Shown in pieces: positions 42,098 to 52,856 of a DNA stretch of 64,000 nucleotides. The position numbers and the translations under genes were made by a program. The stretch is from Euborellia annulipes. Its lineage: Eukaryota; Arthropoda; Insecta; Dermaptera; Anisolabididae. Every line of letters starts with the position of its first letter. The stretch's first letter is position 1. The notes beneath the pieces are model-generated. The model had not been told where the DNA came from. It did not search any database and worked only from the letters and a program-made list of their open reading frames with translations. Location: contig JAKCPI010027342.1 in assembly GCA_023213315.1 (NCBI GenBank), forward strand, positions 1-64,000, read 5' to 3'.

Positions 42098-42350
42098 TAT
42101 GAGTCCCGCAAAATGGCCTGTCTGTATGATTGTGAACAAAAAGAGTTAGGAGGTTGAAATTGTATATTTAAGTTAGGTACCCTCTGGCATGTGACACGAA
42201 GCTTAAGAACTAAATCGGCCAAATAGTACTTAAACGATGTACTTTTTTTTTTAGTTTTTTCGGTTTACTCAAAATTTGCTCTAACGATTTTGATTAAAAT
42301 TCATAAATCAATTATTTTTTACTTGCTATTTAAAATGTATATGCTCGATT
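42098..42350 (+). mobile_element. Two-hairpin element, truncated copy H3
   Basis: Opposite orientation to H2 and starting within 5 bp of it: CCGCAAAATGGCCTGTCTG through TTAGGTACC to TAAAATGTATATGCTC. Both hairpins are missing. Confidence 0.8.
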
Positions 42351-42384
42351 TGTCCTCAATATTTAAAGAATGGTAAATAGGCCG

Positions 42385-42475
42385 AGGGTCCGGTGGCCTG
42401 GTGCAATGAACAGCACGCCTATGCCCCGGTGATCCTGGGTTTGATTCCCAGGGGCCATGGCCTCACCAATAAAGA
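42385..42475 (+). repeat. tRNA-derived sequence (SINE head or tRNA pseudogene)
   Basis: A 66-nt core (42393-42459) has a possible 7-bp acceptor stem (GTGGCCT/GGGCCAT with two wobbles), a D-arm TGC...GCA and a perfect T-arm CTGGG-TTTGATT-CCCAG. The anticodon stem does not pair and the variable region is too short, so it is not a functional tRNA. No poly-A or TSD was found. Confidence 0.6.
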
Positions 42476-43276
42476 ACACTCACAGTCTTGTTAAATTCTT
42501 CTTTTATTTGATTATTTTATAATGTATTATTTTTTTTTAATTAAATCACCAGTTTGTTAAATTTTAGGGGCCGGGGCAAGCACACAATCTGCCTCCAATA
42601 GCAGGCTGAGCAGCCTAAAATATTTTAATTATATATATTCACTTTACCATATTTATTTATATCAATAGATTGATTTAAATAAATATTCATTGGACACAGA
42701 TCTGAACTTAAATCCCTTGGCTTTAAAGTTTATCAATATTGATATTATCACTATTTTTAACCTATCGGCCACGTGGTGGGGGCAAATTAGTAATTAGCAA
42801 AAAGGTGAGTTTTATTTTGTCCACCTTTTTTCCGCCCACGAATAAAATCCCCCTGGTTGTTTGTTTGTTAATTTCTAATTGTATCCTATAATACATAATT
42901 CGGTGCGAAACCTCCCAAGTGTAAATTGTGACTGACATAATGACAGATGATAGTGGGATGAGTTGGTTGGTGCCGGTGATGTTGTGTTGGTCCCTGGCCA
43001 GAAAAATGGAGTTATTTATAAAACAGGCCAGGCGGCTGCTTGGCTCCTGACCGCAAAAAATCCTCCTCTTCTCTGGATTGATTAGTTGGTAGTTAGTGGG
43101 TGCGAGAGAAGTGTCTCTGTGCATATCGTGAATGTCAAAAAGTAAAGACAAGACGTGACGTGAAGATGTCACGCCAAACGTGTGTCACTGTTGCTCTTGC
43201 TCCCTTTCTTCTTCTTCTTTGTTGTTGTCCGAACTTCTAATTGGATTGTGTTGTTCTGTTTTGTTTGTTCATTCAG
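42476..43276. other. Unique DNA with old SINE relict and GC-richer island
   Basis: The stretch 42640-42785 is an old SINE-1-like copy (ATTGGACACAGATCTGAAC, CCCTTGGCTTTAAAG). The stretch 42800-43276 is GC-richer and unique. A 136-codon minus-strand frame (42762-43172) has no recognisable domain. The + strand ends in a strong polypyrimidine tract before the candidate exon. Confidence 0.4.
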
Positions 43277-43332
43277 ACGGCACAAACAAGAGCTAACAGC
43301 CACGAGAAACAGCTGAATAGCAACTGTAACAT
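43277..43332 (+). other. Candidate 56-nt internal exon
   Basis: A pyrimidine-rich run ending TTCATTCAG precedes 43277, and GTGAGTATAATAAT follows 43332, matching 3' and 5' splice-site consensus respectively. Between them only frame 1 is open, reading 18 codons plus 2 bases with no stop, rich in Asn/Thr/Ala; the other two phases have stops. It lies in a GC-richer unique island. It could equally be a chance match or a 5' untranslated exon. No neighbouring exon was found. Confidence 0.25.
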
Positions 43333-43552
43333 GTGAGTATAATAATACAACTATTATTTATTCTTAACAAACAAACTCTATTTTTTTTTTTTTTTTTCAT
43401 AAATCAAAATTAAACATGGGACAAATTTGTTTTTAATGAAATTAAAATTTCATAGAGTCCCTCACCCCTCTTAAATGAAAGTTTACTTCATGATCTAATC
43501 TTAGCTTCCTGTCCTGCGGGATAAATTTTATTTAGATTGGCCCATCAATTAA
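43333..43552. other. AT-rich spacer
   Basis: Contains a T-tract near 43381. Nothing else seen. Confidence 0.4.
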
Positions 43553-44150
43553 ATTACCTTCGGTAATCGAAAGTTGTGTACTATGCTGTCACATTAGTTT
43601 TTTTGTTTCGATATATATTTAGTTTCCCATAGCAGCTTAGTTGCAAACTTGAACACTTGCTTTTTTAATCTTATATTTGAATATTTTATACACAAAAGAG
43701 AATCCTAAATAAAAACAAAATTTCATGAAAATTGGAAAAATTTTTTAAAATGTGTAAAAAGTTCCAAGGGGACCCCCTTTTGAATCGAAATTAACATGCA
43801 AATCCCCATAGGGATTTAATATTGGTTCTATGGAAGAAAGAGCCGGAAAATGAATTTGAAAAATCAGATATACTACATCAGTGTACTTCAATCAATTTTC
43901 ACAAAAAATTTTACTAATATACTTTTCGGAAAGAGCATCTAAAAAATAGTTGATTTATGAATTTTAATCAAAATTGTGGGAGCCAATTTTGAGAAAATCG
44001 AATAAAACTGAAAAAGGCCTTCAGTAAAGTACTTTTTGGCGGATTTTGTTCAGTAGCTCATATCCTTCATACTTAAATAAGTTACACACACACTGACAGA
44101 CAGACCAATTTGGAGGCCCACTTTTTTTGACTCAGAAGTCATCAAAACAT
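43553..44150 (-). mobile_element. Two-hairpin element, diverged copy I
   Basis: Starts in the inner B hairpin (TTACCTTCGGTAATCGAAAG) and runs through all body modules to GACAGACCAATTTGGAGGCC and CATCAAAACATGTATTTT. The A hairpin is missing. Its middle (43650-43850) is more diverged than in other copies and includes an unrelated-looking AAAATTTCATGAAAATTGG block. Confidence 0.75.
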
Positions 44151-44863
44151 GTATTTTAAAAAATTAAATTAAAAACTCTAGGTTATAAGTTTCAGATTTA
44201 TTTATTTATTTATAATACATATAAAGTCAAATATTTTACTTCACTAATGAATTATGAAATTTTTTTAGTGTATAATAGTCCTAGCGGAAAAAATCTCCTG
44301 TATAGGGACACACTACCATATTCCCGGTCTCTCGCTCTTATTGGTCAATCCCCTGTGCATAATTTGTTAGCCAAAGAGAGCCTCTGGATTCCCAATAATT
44401 GGAATTTATTTATTTAAACAAATAAATATGCAAATTGCGCCCACCTTGTGGGATCGAGAAGTGTTGACATTAAAGAGCAAGGGATTGGGGTTTAAAGTGT
44501 AGAAAATTTATAAAAATCAAATGAGAAATATTAAGTAGTCCTATTCGTAGCGAATTTATAATAGCATGTTTCCGAAACAAAAATAAAACAATAAGATTAT
44601 GCATATTTTATACAAAAAAGGCTTGTTGAAAGAGAAATTATTTTAATAAAACAAAATAATTAATAAATAAAAATAAAACAACCGCTAAATGAATAATCAA
44701 AGCAAAATGAATAAATAAATGCACCACAAAGAGAGTGATATACATATGGATAAATAATTTAATTAATAGAAACAAATAAATAATTAAATTACAATTGAAG
44801 TAAACTGAAATTAAATAATAGAGACTAGCAATAGTAAAAAAAAAAAACTCCAGGAATTTTTTT
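44151..44863. other. Unique AT-rich DNA
   Basis: No gene. A GC-richer patch lies near 44290-44400. Confidence 0.4.
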
Positions 44864-44871
44864 CCTTATTT

Positions 44872-45092
44872 CAGTAGCGTAACGTTTTTAGCTGGGCCCC
44901 CCCGCAACTCGGGGAGCCCGGGCCCTCTCAAAGAGAAATTTTCATTATTTTTTTTTTTTTTTACCTAAATTTTTCCGTTTTTATCAAAGTCCTGAGAAGA
45001 TACATTTTTTTAGCCCGACCCGGCCCGTGGGCCCCCCAAGGTCCGGGGCCCCCCGCAATGCGGGGTCTGCGGGGGTGAACGTTACGCCACTG
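44872..45092. mobile_element. hAT-like MITE, TSD CCTTATTT
   Basis: Ends CAGTAGCGTAACGTT and CAGTGGCGTAACGTT (14 of 15 match). Perfect 8-bp duplication CCTTATTT (44864-44871 and 45093-45100). Sub-terminal GGGCCCCCC blocks are mirrored. 221 bp. Confidence 0.88.
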
Positions 45093-45100
45093 CCTTATTT

Positions 45101-46180
45101 ATTTATTTATTTTTTAAATATCATCAAATAGGTTAAATTCTCTATTTCTCTCTCGCTCTTTTTCTAGGTTTTCCCTTCAAATCTATTTAGGTTAAATCGT
45201 CCCATTTGCCTTGATGTTAGTTGTATTCATACACTTTCATGTTTAAAATAAATCTTCTTAACAAAATTCGAATTATTTTAATTCTCTAATTTAAATAAAA
45301 TAAGAAAAATGACTAATTGCAGGGAAAATTAAAGATTTCCGTGATATTAAAAATTAACTGAACATCAAAAATAAAAAGACAACAAAATAAATAAATAAAG
45401 AAAACAATTATTAAATTAAATAATAAATAAATAAGTAATTGAAAAGATCAATAGACAGAAAACCTAGGGAATAAATAAATTACTTAAAAAAAAAAAAAAA
45501 AAAAAAATAGATTGAAAAGAAAAGAAAACAAGACGATTGGTTAAATAAATAAATAATTTTAATTTAAGTGTTTTTTTTTTTTTTATTTATTTAACATAAA
45601 TAAATAAATAAACGGAGCAGATTTCGATAATGCCTCTTTATCTTTCTCATAAAATTTTCATAAAATAAATATAAATATTTTAAAACATAAAAAAGAACTC
45701 TATAGTTATAGAGTGACAACGTCATATTTTTGACATAAGAGATAATTTTCTTTTCTATTTTTAATTTTAAGAGATGAAAATCCTCCAGTTAAGATTCCTT
45801 TGGTCTATAAAATCTTTGTTTATACTCTCTAAAACAAAATAAACATTTCAGAATTGGGGGAAGGCTCTTTCTTTTAAAATAAACTCATTATTTATTTATT
45901 TCTCATCTCCTTTATGAAATTAGGAAATAAAATTTGCGAAGATATGAGAAAATTTTAAGAGCTTCACTCACTATTCAAGAAAATATATATAGGGTTACAC
46001 ATTTAATAACTTTATGGAATAACAAAAGTAGTGACGAATATGGGGCATCGGAAAAATATAAAGAAATAAAATAGCAACGTGTGGGCGCAGCCTAAAGTGA
46101 AGAGTTATGTCCCCGGGGTGACAAATTTTATTTTTTGTTTAAATAATATTAAATATTAATAAAAATCTAATTATCAATAC
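45101..46180. other. Unique AT-rich DNA
   Basis: Many AAATAAAT-type simple repeats and an A-tract at 45486-45507. No gene. Confidence 0.5.
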
Positions 46181-46297
46181 ATATTTGGTTTTCTCAGTAA
46201 ATCTACTACAGTAGAAAAAAGCTAGTCTAAAATCTGTCTCTTTGAGAAAAAATATTTTTTTCTACTTTTTTTTGTAGTAACTGAGAAAACCAAATAT
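46181..46297. repeat. Imperfect inverted repeat
   Basis: ATATTTGGTTTTCTCAGT at the left and its exact inverse at 46280-46297, with further mirrored TACTACAGTAGAAAAAAG/CTTTTTTTTGTAGTA pairing inside. Probably a small foldback MITE. No TSD was identified. Confidence 0.6.
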
Positions 46298-46511
46298 ATA
46301 AAAATATTTGATGTTTTACTTTTCAAAGAAAAATTATGAATTTTTTCAGACTAAAGGACATATTTTAAAAATATTAAAATTAATAAATAGGTAGGACTTG
46401 GTTGAAAAAGATGGAATTAGTCAGTCAATATATGGACCGTTTATTTTGAAAGTGCTCTAAGTCCATTTTCTTTTGTTTTGAGAAAATGAAAGGTTAACAT
46501 ATCTGTTTATT

Positions 46512-46710
46512 TCCGATGATTTCCATTTGGTATCCAAATGGCTTAAATAAGAATGCCTGGACCCCTAATATGTATTTTATTCTCTATAACGGGTATCGTA
46601 AAAGTCTTAAATGGCCTAAGTTGCCGAAAAGACTGTGTGTATGTGTGTGTGAATGTGAGTGTGAATGAGAAAAAATGAGTGTTTTTTTTATTAAAAAAAA
46701 AAAAAAAAAA
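46512..46710 (+). mobile_element. SINE-1, 5'-truncated, 13-bp TSD
   Basis: Starts upstream of CATTTGGTATCCAAATGGC and ends with a long A-tail. Flanked by ATATCTGTTTATT (46499-46511 and 46711-46723). Confidence 0.88.
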
Positions 46711-46723
46711 ATATCTGTTTATT

Positions 46724-47068
46724 AAAAAATCTATTTACCGACCAATTTTCAATTGTACAAAACATGGTAATTTTACCATTAACTAGTTATACATAGAAAA
46801 TTTACATTAATTTAAGCATAAATTATGTGATATCTCATTTTTTTTAAATATACTTGCACCACTTGCAAAATAAACGGTCCATATCGTTTACGATAGCGAA
46901 TTTGCGAGATGAGATTTTATTTATGATTGGGCAAAATTGCGCCACCTGCAGGACCTCCACATTTTCGCAGCGGGCAAGCCGCCTCGTCATTCTAGTCCAA
47001 AGGGCGCAATTGTTGTAGTAACTCAAAAAAAATAATTTATTGCAATGGAAAATTTGTTCCTCAGGGCA

Positions 47069-47099
<31 letters not shown>

Positions 47100-47343
47100 G
47101 GAATGGGTGCATAAGGTCCGAAGACCTATAATGACCAATAGTCACATGCAGCCAGGAAGAAAATAAAAACAAAAGGAGAACATAACTCTCCTCCCTCCCT
47201 TTTTAGGATTGCATCCCTACATTGTTATTTTATTTCTTCTTATTTTTCGATATAACAGTTTCTATATTCGTCACTACTTTTACTACATCGCGTTTAAATC
47301 GCGATTTAATAATAATATGACAGTCAGAGAAGACAACACTAAA
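46724..47343. other. Unique DNA with GC-richer island and poly-T
   Basis: The stretch 46850-47070 is GC-richer and bordered by a ~33-base T-tract (47069-47100). A 75-codon minus-strand frame there starts immediately after the A-tract and is cysteine-bearing, but I recognise no family. It could be a retroposed fragment. The evidence is too thin to call a gene. Confidence 0.35.
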
Positions 47344-47351
47344 GGTTAGAG

Positions 47352-47591
47352 CAGCGTTTTCCAAACTGTGAGGCCCGGAGGCGCAGACTACTCAAAGAGG
47401 AGGCGAATATAAGCCACAGCGAGCAATTTTCCAAATGATTCCTAAAGTTTTATACTTAAAATAATACGATAATTTATATTTTTTAGCAATAAAAATTTTT
47501 GTGTTAGTATTATTTTATAAAATGGGGGAGGCATATTACGATTAAATATTTTTAAAGGAGGCACGGTAACATAAAGTTTGAAAACTACTGG
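47352..47591. mobile_element. hAT-like MITE of the GAGGCGCGCC family, copy 2
   Basis: Ends CAGCGTTTTCCAAACTG and CAGTAGTTTTCAAACTT. Exact 8-bp duplication GGTTAGAG (47344-47351 and 47592-47599). 240 bp. This is the most compact copy and serves as the empty-site reference for the nested copy at 57559. Confidence 0.9.
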
Positions 47592-47599
47592 GTTAGAGC

Positions 47600-48237
47600 A
47601 TCAATAGGAAAAGCTAAGGTTAATTTTATTAATTAATAGCCTCTTTGATTGACCATTGTATGTTGAGTGACATATTAAAATTGTAAGTTCAAGAGATCTG
47701 TTTATACCCCAGCCCCTTTCTCTTCAATGTATATTTATGTAAACAGTTTAAGTTAGCTTTGCAAATGAAGAGAATCTGTCCAATTTGGCGGGCGATGGAA
47801 TCCCGAGGGAATGCCGGGGTTCCCGTGTCATTTGCTTGTCATTTCCTTCCTCCCCGGGTCCAACTTTCGACTACAATGACGAATTGCCCTTGCTTGGTCC
47901 TCTCTCTCTCTCTCTCTCTGTGTCTCCTTCCTTTCTCAATCTCTCGCCCTCTCTCTCGCTCTATTCCCTTAGGAACCTCCCGCTGCCTCAAACAGCTACA
48001 CCTACACTTTGCAAATTCCCTCACCCCATCTCCTCAAGAAAGTTTATTAATAAAGCCACCGTACAACTCAATCCCTATTTGTTTAATTAAAAATTAAATA
48101 TTTATTATCAATAAATTTTATGTACACTCATAATAGTAATTATGTTAGATACTGTGTCGCCATATAATCCTTTTTCTTTCTACACGTTAATAAATAAATA
48201 AGAAGCAGAGGGGTATTAAATAAAATAATAACAATAA
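47600..48237. other. Unique DNA with GC-richer island
   Basis: The stretch 47750-48010 is GC-richer and includes TTTGGCGGG and a (CT)n tract. Overlapping frames of 61-112 codons in several phases look low-complexity. A regulatory or 5' exon region is conceivable but not supported. Confidence 0.35.
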
Positions 48238-48384
48238 AACAGGCCTGCCCGTCGCAAGGTCTGACGTCTGTTGAAAAGAGGAAGGAAGTGACGACATTTA
48301 AAGAACTGAAGGACTCTCTGTCCCAGCTCGGGCAGCTCGTGGTCGCCATCCACGTACCCACGAGATGTGGGCCCCTGAGCAAAA
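48238..48384 (+). repeat. Fragment of the 27177-type hAT-like interior
   Basis: It matches the centre of the MITE at 27177-27690 (GGCCTGCCCGTCGCAAGGTC, GCTCGTGGTCGCCATCCACG, GTGGGCCCCTGAGCAAAA) without the terminal repeats. It is fused directly to the reverse-transcriptase remnant. Confidence 0.75.
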
Positions 48385-48748
48385 TCTAAAACCCGATTGA
48401 GCATCAGAAAACAATTTCACTTTTTCACAATATTCTAACATTTGTTCTTTAACAGCCATTTCTAGAATATTTTCATAGATTGGAACAATGTTTATAGGTC
48501 TAAAATCTTAACATTTACTTGTTCCAACAATTTTGGGTACAGGAATTATTGTGGACATCTTCCATTTTTTTGGGAATTTCCCTTCCACTAATGATGCATT
48601 AATCACATCCAAAAATCTATTAGCGATTATTCCTGTTGTATCTTTTATTATTGATGTTGTGAAGACATCACCACCGCCTCCAGTATATTTTAAAAATTTT
48701 ATTATACCCTTTAGTTTATTCATAGTTAATTTATCAAATTTATAAAAC
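48385..48748 (-). pseudogene. Non-LTR (CR1/Jockey-like) reverse transcriptase fragment
   Basis: Minus strand. An open frame contains a GKFPKKWKMSTIIPVPK segment, and after an in-frame stop near 48508 the same phase continues with DFRPINIVPIYENILE and ends FSDAQSGFR. This order (G-x-FP-x-xWK-x-x-x-x-x-P-x-x-K, then [YF]RPI, then QSGFR) is the N-terminal part of the reverse transcriptase domain of LINE elements of the CR1/Jockey group. The catalytic YADD region and the endonuclease are missing. With a stop and both ends truncated it is a dead copy. It is the only recognisable protein-coding homology in the window. Confidence 0.85.
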
Positions 48749-49884
48749 TTTTAAATAGTTTCTGCGAATATTAAGTTTCCACAACTTTTAAGCCTTATTA
48801 CTAATTTAATTTTTCTCTTGGGTCAAAGTTTGAGACCTCTCGCCTAATAAATAATCAGAGATAGATTCAAATTTCACCTTGGTAATTTTAAAGAATAGAA
48901 ATAATAATAATTATTATTGTTTATTATTCCATGCTTTTTTTATCCTTTTCTTTGAAACATCTGTTGGATTAAAATAAGCGAACATAATCTTTATTTTTTT
49001 CTGGTTTTGGTTGAGCAGATTGGAATGGGGAAAGAGTGAAAGAGAATTCTCTTTTTGTGTATTTCTTTATCTCGAATCACATGTTTCCATTGAAACAGTT
49101 TATACATAAAAGCGGGTTTTACTTGTAAACTGTCTGTCTGTTTGTCTGTGTGTCCCATCGAAGAGATTGCAATCTTGGATTGGTCCGCTCTTTTTCCCCC
49201 GACTAAGGAAGGCTCTCTGTTTCTATTCACGCACAGTTTTAGTCGAAATTATAAATAGAAGACGAAGAAGAGACAAAATTCCTTCCGCCTACTTTTTTTT
49301 TCTTCTTCCGATATGGAAAAAAATGAGGATTTATTCAACAACAAGGAATATGAGAATTGTAAGAGGGGTTGGGAGGGAAGGACTAATCTCTGTGTTGTTG
49401 TTGTTACTCGTCTTTGTTGTTGTTTAAAAAGAGGGAAAGCACTCGAAATGGATTGCTCATTTTTTTTTTTCTTCTTTCATTTCAATTCTTATATTCATCT
49501 AGAGATACTTATTATTACGAGTCAATGAAGCTCGTGATATTCTGATTGAATGAGCATTCGATTTGAAAAGTGATAGTATCGCAACAAAAGATATACATCC
49601 CAGACACGGGTTTTATTTTATAATTTCAAAGGGGACAATTTCAAAGTGAAAAATTTAAATTTCGAAGTTGCACACTAGAATCGGAAAGCATACTATGTTT
49701 TATTTCAGGATCAATGCTCACAGATGCAGATGAATGTTATTTATAATAAATTATTGCCTCTAGGCTGAAGTTTCGGCCTTAATTGGGAACATCCACAATC
49801 CGAAAGAGAATGGTCCTAATCAGGACCGAATCATCACACTAGAGAGAAATAATTGAAATAAAACATAAACATTTAAGATTTTAA
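48749..49884. other. Unique AT-rich DNA
   Basis: Possibly contains further decayed LINE sequence up to about 48960 (minus strand), but the phase is lost. A relict AAGTTTCGGCC lies near 49768. No gene. Confidence 0.35.
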
Positions 49885-49920
49885 TAATTGTTCTTGTCAA
49901 GTTTCGTATCAACAATAAAA
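49885..49920. repeat. End fragment of the 36396-type inverted-repeat element
   Basis: CTTGTCAAGTTTCGTATCAACA is nearly the inverse of the left end of the element at 36396-36762. Confidence 0.5.
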
Positions 49921-49967
49921 CATAAAGTTGTATTCTTTTAAATAAAAAAAGGCCAAAATATAAATAG

Positions 49968-50222
49968 CCCTTGGGCATGGTGTAGAGGTTAGCGTGCTAA
50001 ACTTCTAAACTGAGGGTCGCGGGTTAGGACCCCAGGCAGTCCGATGATGTTATTTAAGCCATTTGGCTACCATGGTAGCCATATGCATATGGCTTAAATA
50101 AGAATGCCTGGTCTCCCAATTGATATATTTACAAATGACGGGTACCGTTAAAAGTCTTAAATGGCCTAAGTTGCCGAAAAGATTGTGTGAATGGGAAAAA
50201 AGTGAGTGTTTTTATTTAAAAA
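49968..50222 (+). mobile_element. tRNA-derived SINE-1, full length
   Basis: Complete head with A box TGGTGTAGAGGTTAGCGTGC and B-box region GGGTTAGGACCCC. Then CAGTCCGATGATG, a duplicated ATGGTAGCCAT/ATATGCATAT palindrome, GGCCTAAGTTGCCGAAAAG and an A-rich end. This is the best copy for defining the family. Confidence 0.85.
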
Positions 50223-51546
50223 AAATTATATATACCAGGTATATTATAGCCTCAAATAAATGGAAATAAATTGCTTCTCCACTTTGGTCCTCAGTTACCG
50301 TTATTATAATACAACTTTACCCGAAATAATATCTCAAAATTAAGAGACGCGATACTTTAAAATGAATATTCTAGAAGTTTATTCTCTTAAAAAGTTTTGC
50401 ACATGGAAGGCAAGAAATTCAAAAAAATATGTAAAATCTTTTTATTTTCTTAATGGGATTTTATTGACAAATGACCACAACTGTGCCCAAAGATGCCCGA
50501 TTTCGGTTCAATAGAACCATCATCAAGTCCAATAATTCATACAAAATTATATGCCAGTATACGTATTAGTAAAAAGTCATAATGGTCGGATTAATAATTT
50601 TTTTCTCTGTTGATTGGCAGAGAGGATCTTGTATATAAATTTATTAGAGTCTATAGATATTTTAGATTTCAATTAAATAATTACAGTATTTGAAGCTGAG
50701 TGGATTCTGTAATTTAAGATTGAAAAATTTGAAATCTTTTTAAAATTTATCTAAAATTGGATAATTTGTCAATAGGTATTTTTCAAAAAATAAATTATAT
50801 TATTCTGAGCGACTTACTTAACCCTTTGTCCCAAGATTCTTTTGTCGTGGGTAATATATTACATTTTATATATGATATGATGGTTAAAAAAAGCGGTCAT
50901 TTTTATAAGGATTATTCTAATAATAATTAATAATAACACACACCGAGTGTGTAATAAAGTTGGTTCATAATGGGTTAACTGCCTCCCTCTCTCTCTTTTT
51001 CACTCTAGTTAAACATGCAATATAAATCATCTTGTAAAAAAAAAAAAGTTAACTCCAACTCCAATAAGAAAATTTCGTGATCGTTTCATATTCCAAAACA
51101 TCAAATAGTTTTATTAGAAAATAAATTACTTTCATTTTTAAACTTAATAACAACATTCAATAAATTTCCCAGTATTCTTAATATTAGTCAGGTTTTTTCT
51201 TTGTTTTTAAACTTGGAATAGATTTGACTCCTGGATGACGTCATTTATTTTATTTAGGAATATAATAAATACTTTTCGAATGCAAACAAATTCAAATAAT
51301 TATTAGGTTCGTGAAATTTTTCTCCAAATTTTTGGAGTAAGTCTATAAAAAAAGAACTTTGGTATCCATGTTCATTTTAACTAAATATTGAGGTTGAGAC
51401 AAATTTGAGATATTTGGGCTGTGCTCAATAGAACCCAATAATTCATTTATTCTCCCCCTCCCCCATTCACTCAATTGTTCTAATGATTAAAATGCAAAAT
51501 AAAGTCATATCAGACCGATTTTTAAAAACATTCTATTATTTTTTAT
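50223..51546. other. Unique AT-rich DNA with hammerhead-like relict
   Basis: At about 50488-50528 (minus), TTGATGA, a GGTTC/GAACC stem and GAAAT follow hammerhead order but with changed core bases. A TGACGTCAT site lies near 51237. No gene. Confidence 0.4.
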
Positions 51547-51880
51547 TTTTTCTTACCTATATATGTTAAATAATATATATAGAGAGAAAGTATTGGATTA
51601 AAATGTATATTCTCATTTTGTCATTGAAATCTTTTGAAGCACACTTTATTCTTGTACTTCATAGGAAAGATAGGAGGAATGGTTGCCATGGTGACAAAAT
51701 ATAAATATTTTCCCTCGTTTATACCCGGGGGGGGGGGGGGGGGCCGGGGGGGGGAAATTTTAATATATCGGGGGAAACTAAATATATCTCGACACAAAAA
51801 ATCTGGTGGGACAAGCACATAAGAAATCTTTCGAAGGTAAGAGAAAGTTGTGTGCTGTGCGACCAGTCACACCAGATTTT
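51547..51880 (+). mobile_element. Two-hairpin element, internally deleted copy J
   Basis: The A hairpin joins directly to the AAAATGTATATTCTCATTTTG block, so about 350 bp is deleted. The B hairpin is intact. A G-run of about 30 (51726-51757) replaces part of the distal body. Confidence 0.85.
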
Positions 51881-52609
51881 TTTTTGTTTAAATCAAAAAA
51901 GGAAATTTTAAACCTTCCTTTTTTAGAAGATTATTTGGTTAGATGTCTTGTGATTAAATTTTGCCCAACAATAAATTGAATCTAAATCCAATGAAGGCAC
52001 TAAAAAAAATTTAAATTAATTTTTTTTTTTTAAATAAAATGCATTTATGCAAATACAAATGTAAAAATTAACTGTTAAAAGGTTAACAGAAAAGTCAAAT
52101 TCTACGTGCAAATCAAATTTTGTTAGTATACTTGAAATAATTGTGAAAATGTTATTATTGTTGTATTTGTTATTCTAATCTATTACACCGAGAGATAAAT
52201 AGAGTATTTGAAAACACCTGCCAAAAGAGAGAGAGAAAAAAATTCCATTCATTTTGCATTCCGGCGGCCTCTGCACGGGACGACCCCACCCTTGAGGGAC
52301 TCCAAGGCCCCAGGCAATCCGGATGGCAAAAACCCTCGCAATTTGCACTCGCCGGTCTTTTATCACCGCGCGGAAATAACAAGTAAAAAATAATCATATT
52401 GTATCCAATACAAAATAATAAACGAAAGGATAGAGATACTTGAAAATATTTAATACATTTTTAAGAGATTGACACTTTATTTAAGAAATTAATAGAGACG
52501 GATTGATTACTAGATTAAATTAAATGAAAGCTACCGCCTAGCGCTTAGGCAACCAAATTGCTTGAGACGCTTTGCTTGTCAGGCAAGTTCAGGCGCTGCT
52601 CGAAAAATG
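51881..52609. other. Unique DNA with GC-richer island
   Basis: The stretch 52255-52385 is GC-rich with CpGs (CCGGCGGCC, CACCGCGCGG). Overlapping 61-75-codon frames lie on both strands, with none recognisable. The stretch 52525-52590 shares weak similarity with the CACAAGTG MITEs. Confidence 0.35.
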
Positions 52610-52611
52610 AA

Positions 52612-52856
52612 AGTAGGGAGGGCTGAGCAATATAATCGATTAATAGATTATTCAGCGATTATCGGGGAGAGAAAAAATGGGAATTCGACTAAAAAAAAGT
52701 CAAATGGGAATATGGAAATTTTAAGCTACTAGAGAACAAAAGTATAATCTATTATTTTTTTTCATAATCGAAACAATCGATTAATCCGAATAATTGACAA
52801 TTTTTCATAATCGATAATCGATTATTTTTTCCCATAATCGAACAAACACCCCTACT
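52612..52856. mobile_element. hAT-like remnant (TAGGG ends, CGATTA repeats)
   Basis: Left TAGGGAGGGCTGAGC and right TAGGGGTGTTTGTTCG read inward, with AATCGATTA-type motifs repeated inside both ends. No matching 8-bp duplication was found, so class is by analogy with the TAGGG-ended hAT-like copies in this window. Confidence 0.5.

Noticed and set aside
42393..42459. Functional tRNA gene
   Set aside because: D and T arms are good, but the anticodon stem does not pair and length is too short. It is treated as a tRNA-derived relict.
42762..43172. 136-codon minus-strand frame in a GC-richer island
   Set aside because: No recognisable motif, hydrophobic pattern or repeatable codon bias. It could be chance in less AT-rich DNA, so only the island is noted.
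46844..47071. 75-codon cysteine-bearing frame next to a poly-A tract
   Set aside because: It could be a retroposed gene piece, but I recognise no family and see no target duplication.
50488..50528. Hammerhead ribozyme on the minus strand
   Set aside because: Stem II is good, but the core is TTGATGA and the downstream triplet is not of the NUH form at the expected place, so it is listed only as a relict.
52612..52856. Proven hAT element
   Set aside because: The ends resemble TAGGG hAT-like copies, but no 8-bp duplication was found, so confidence is kept moderate.
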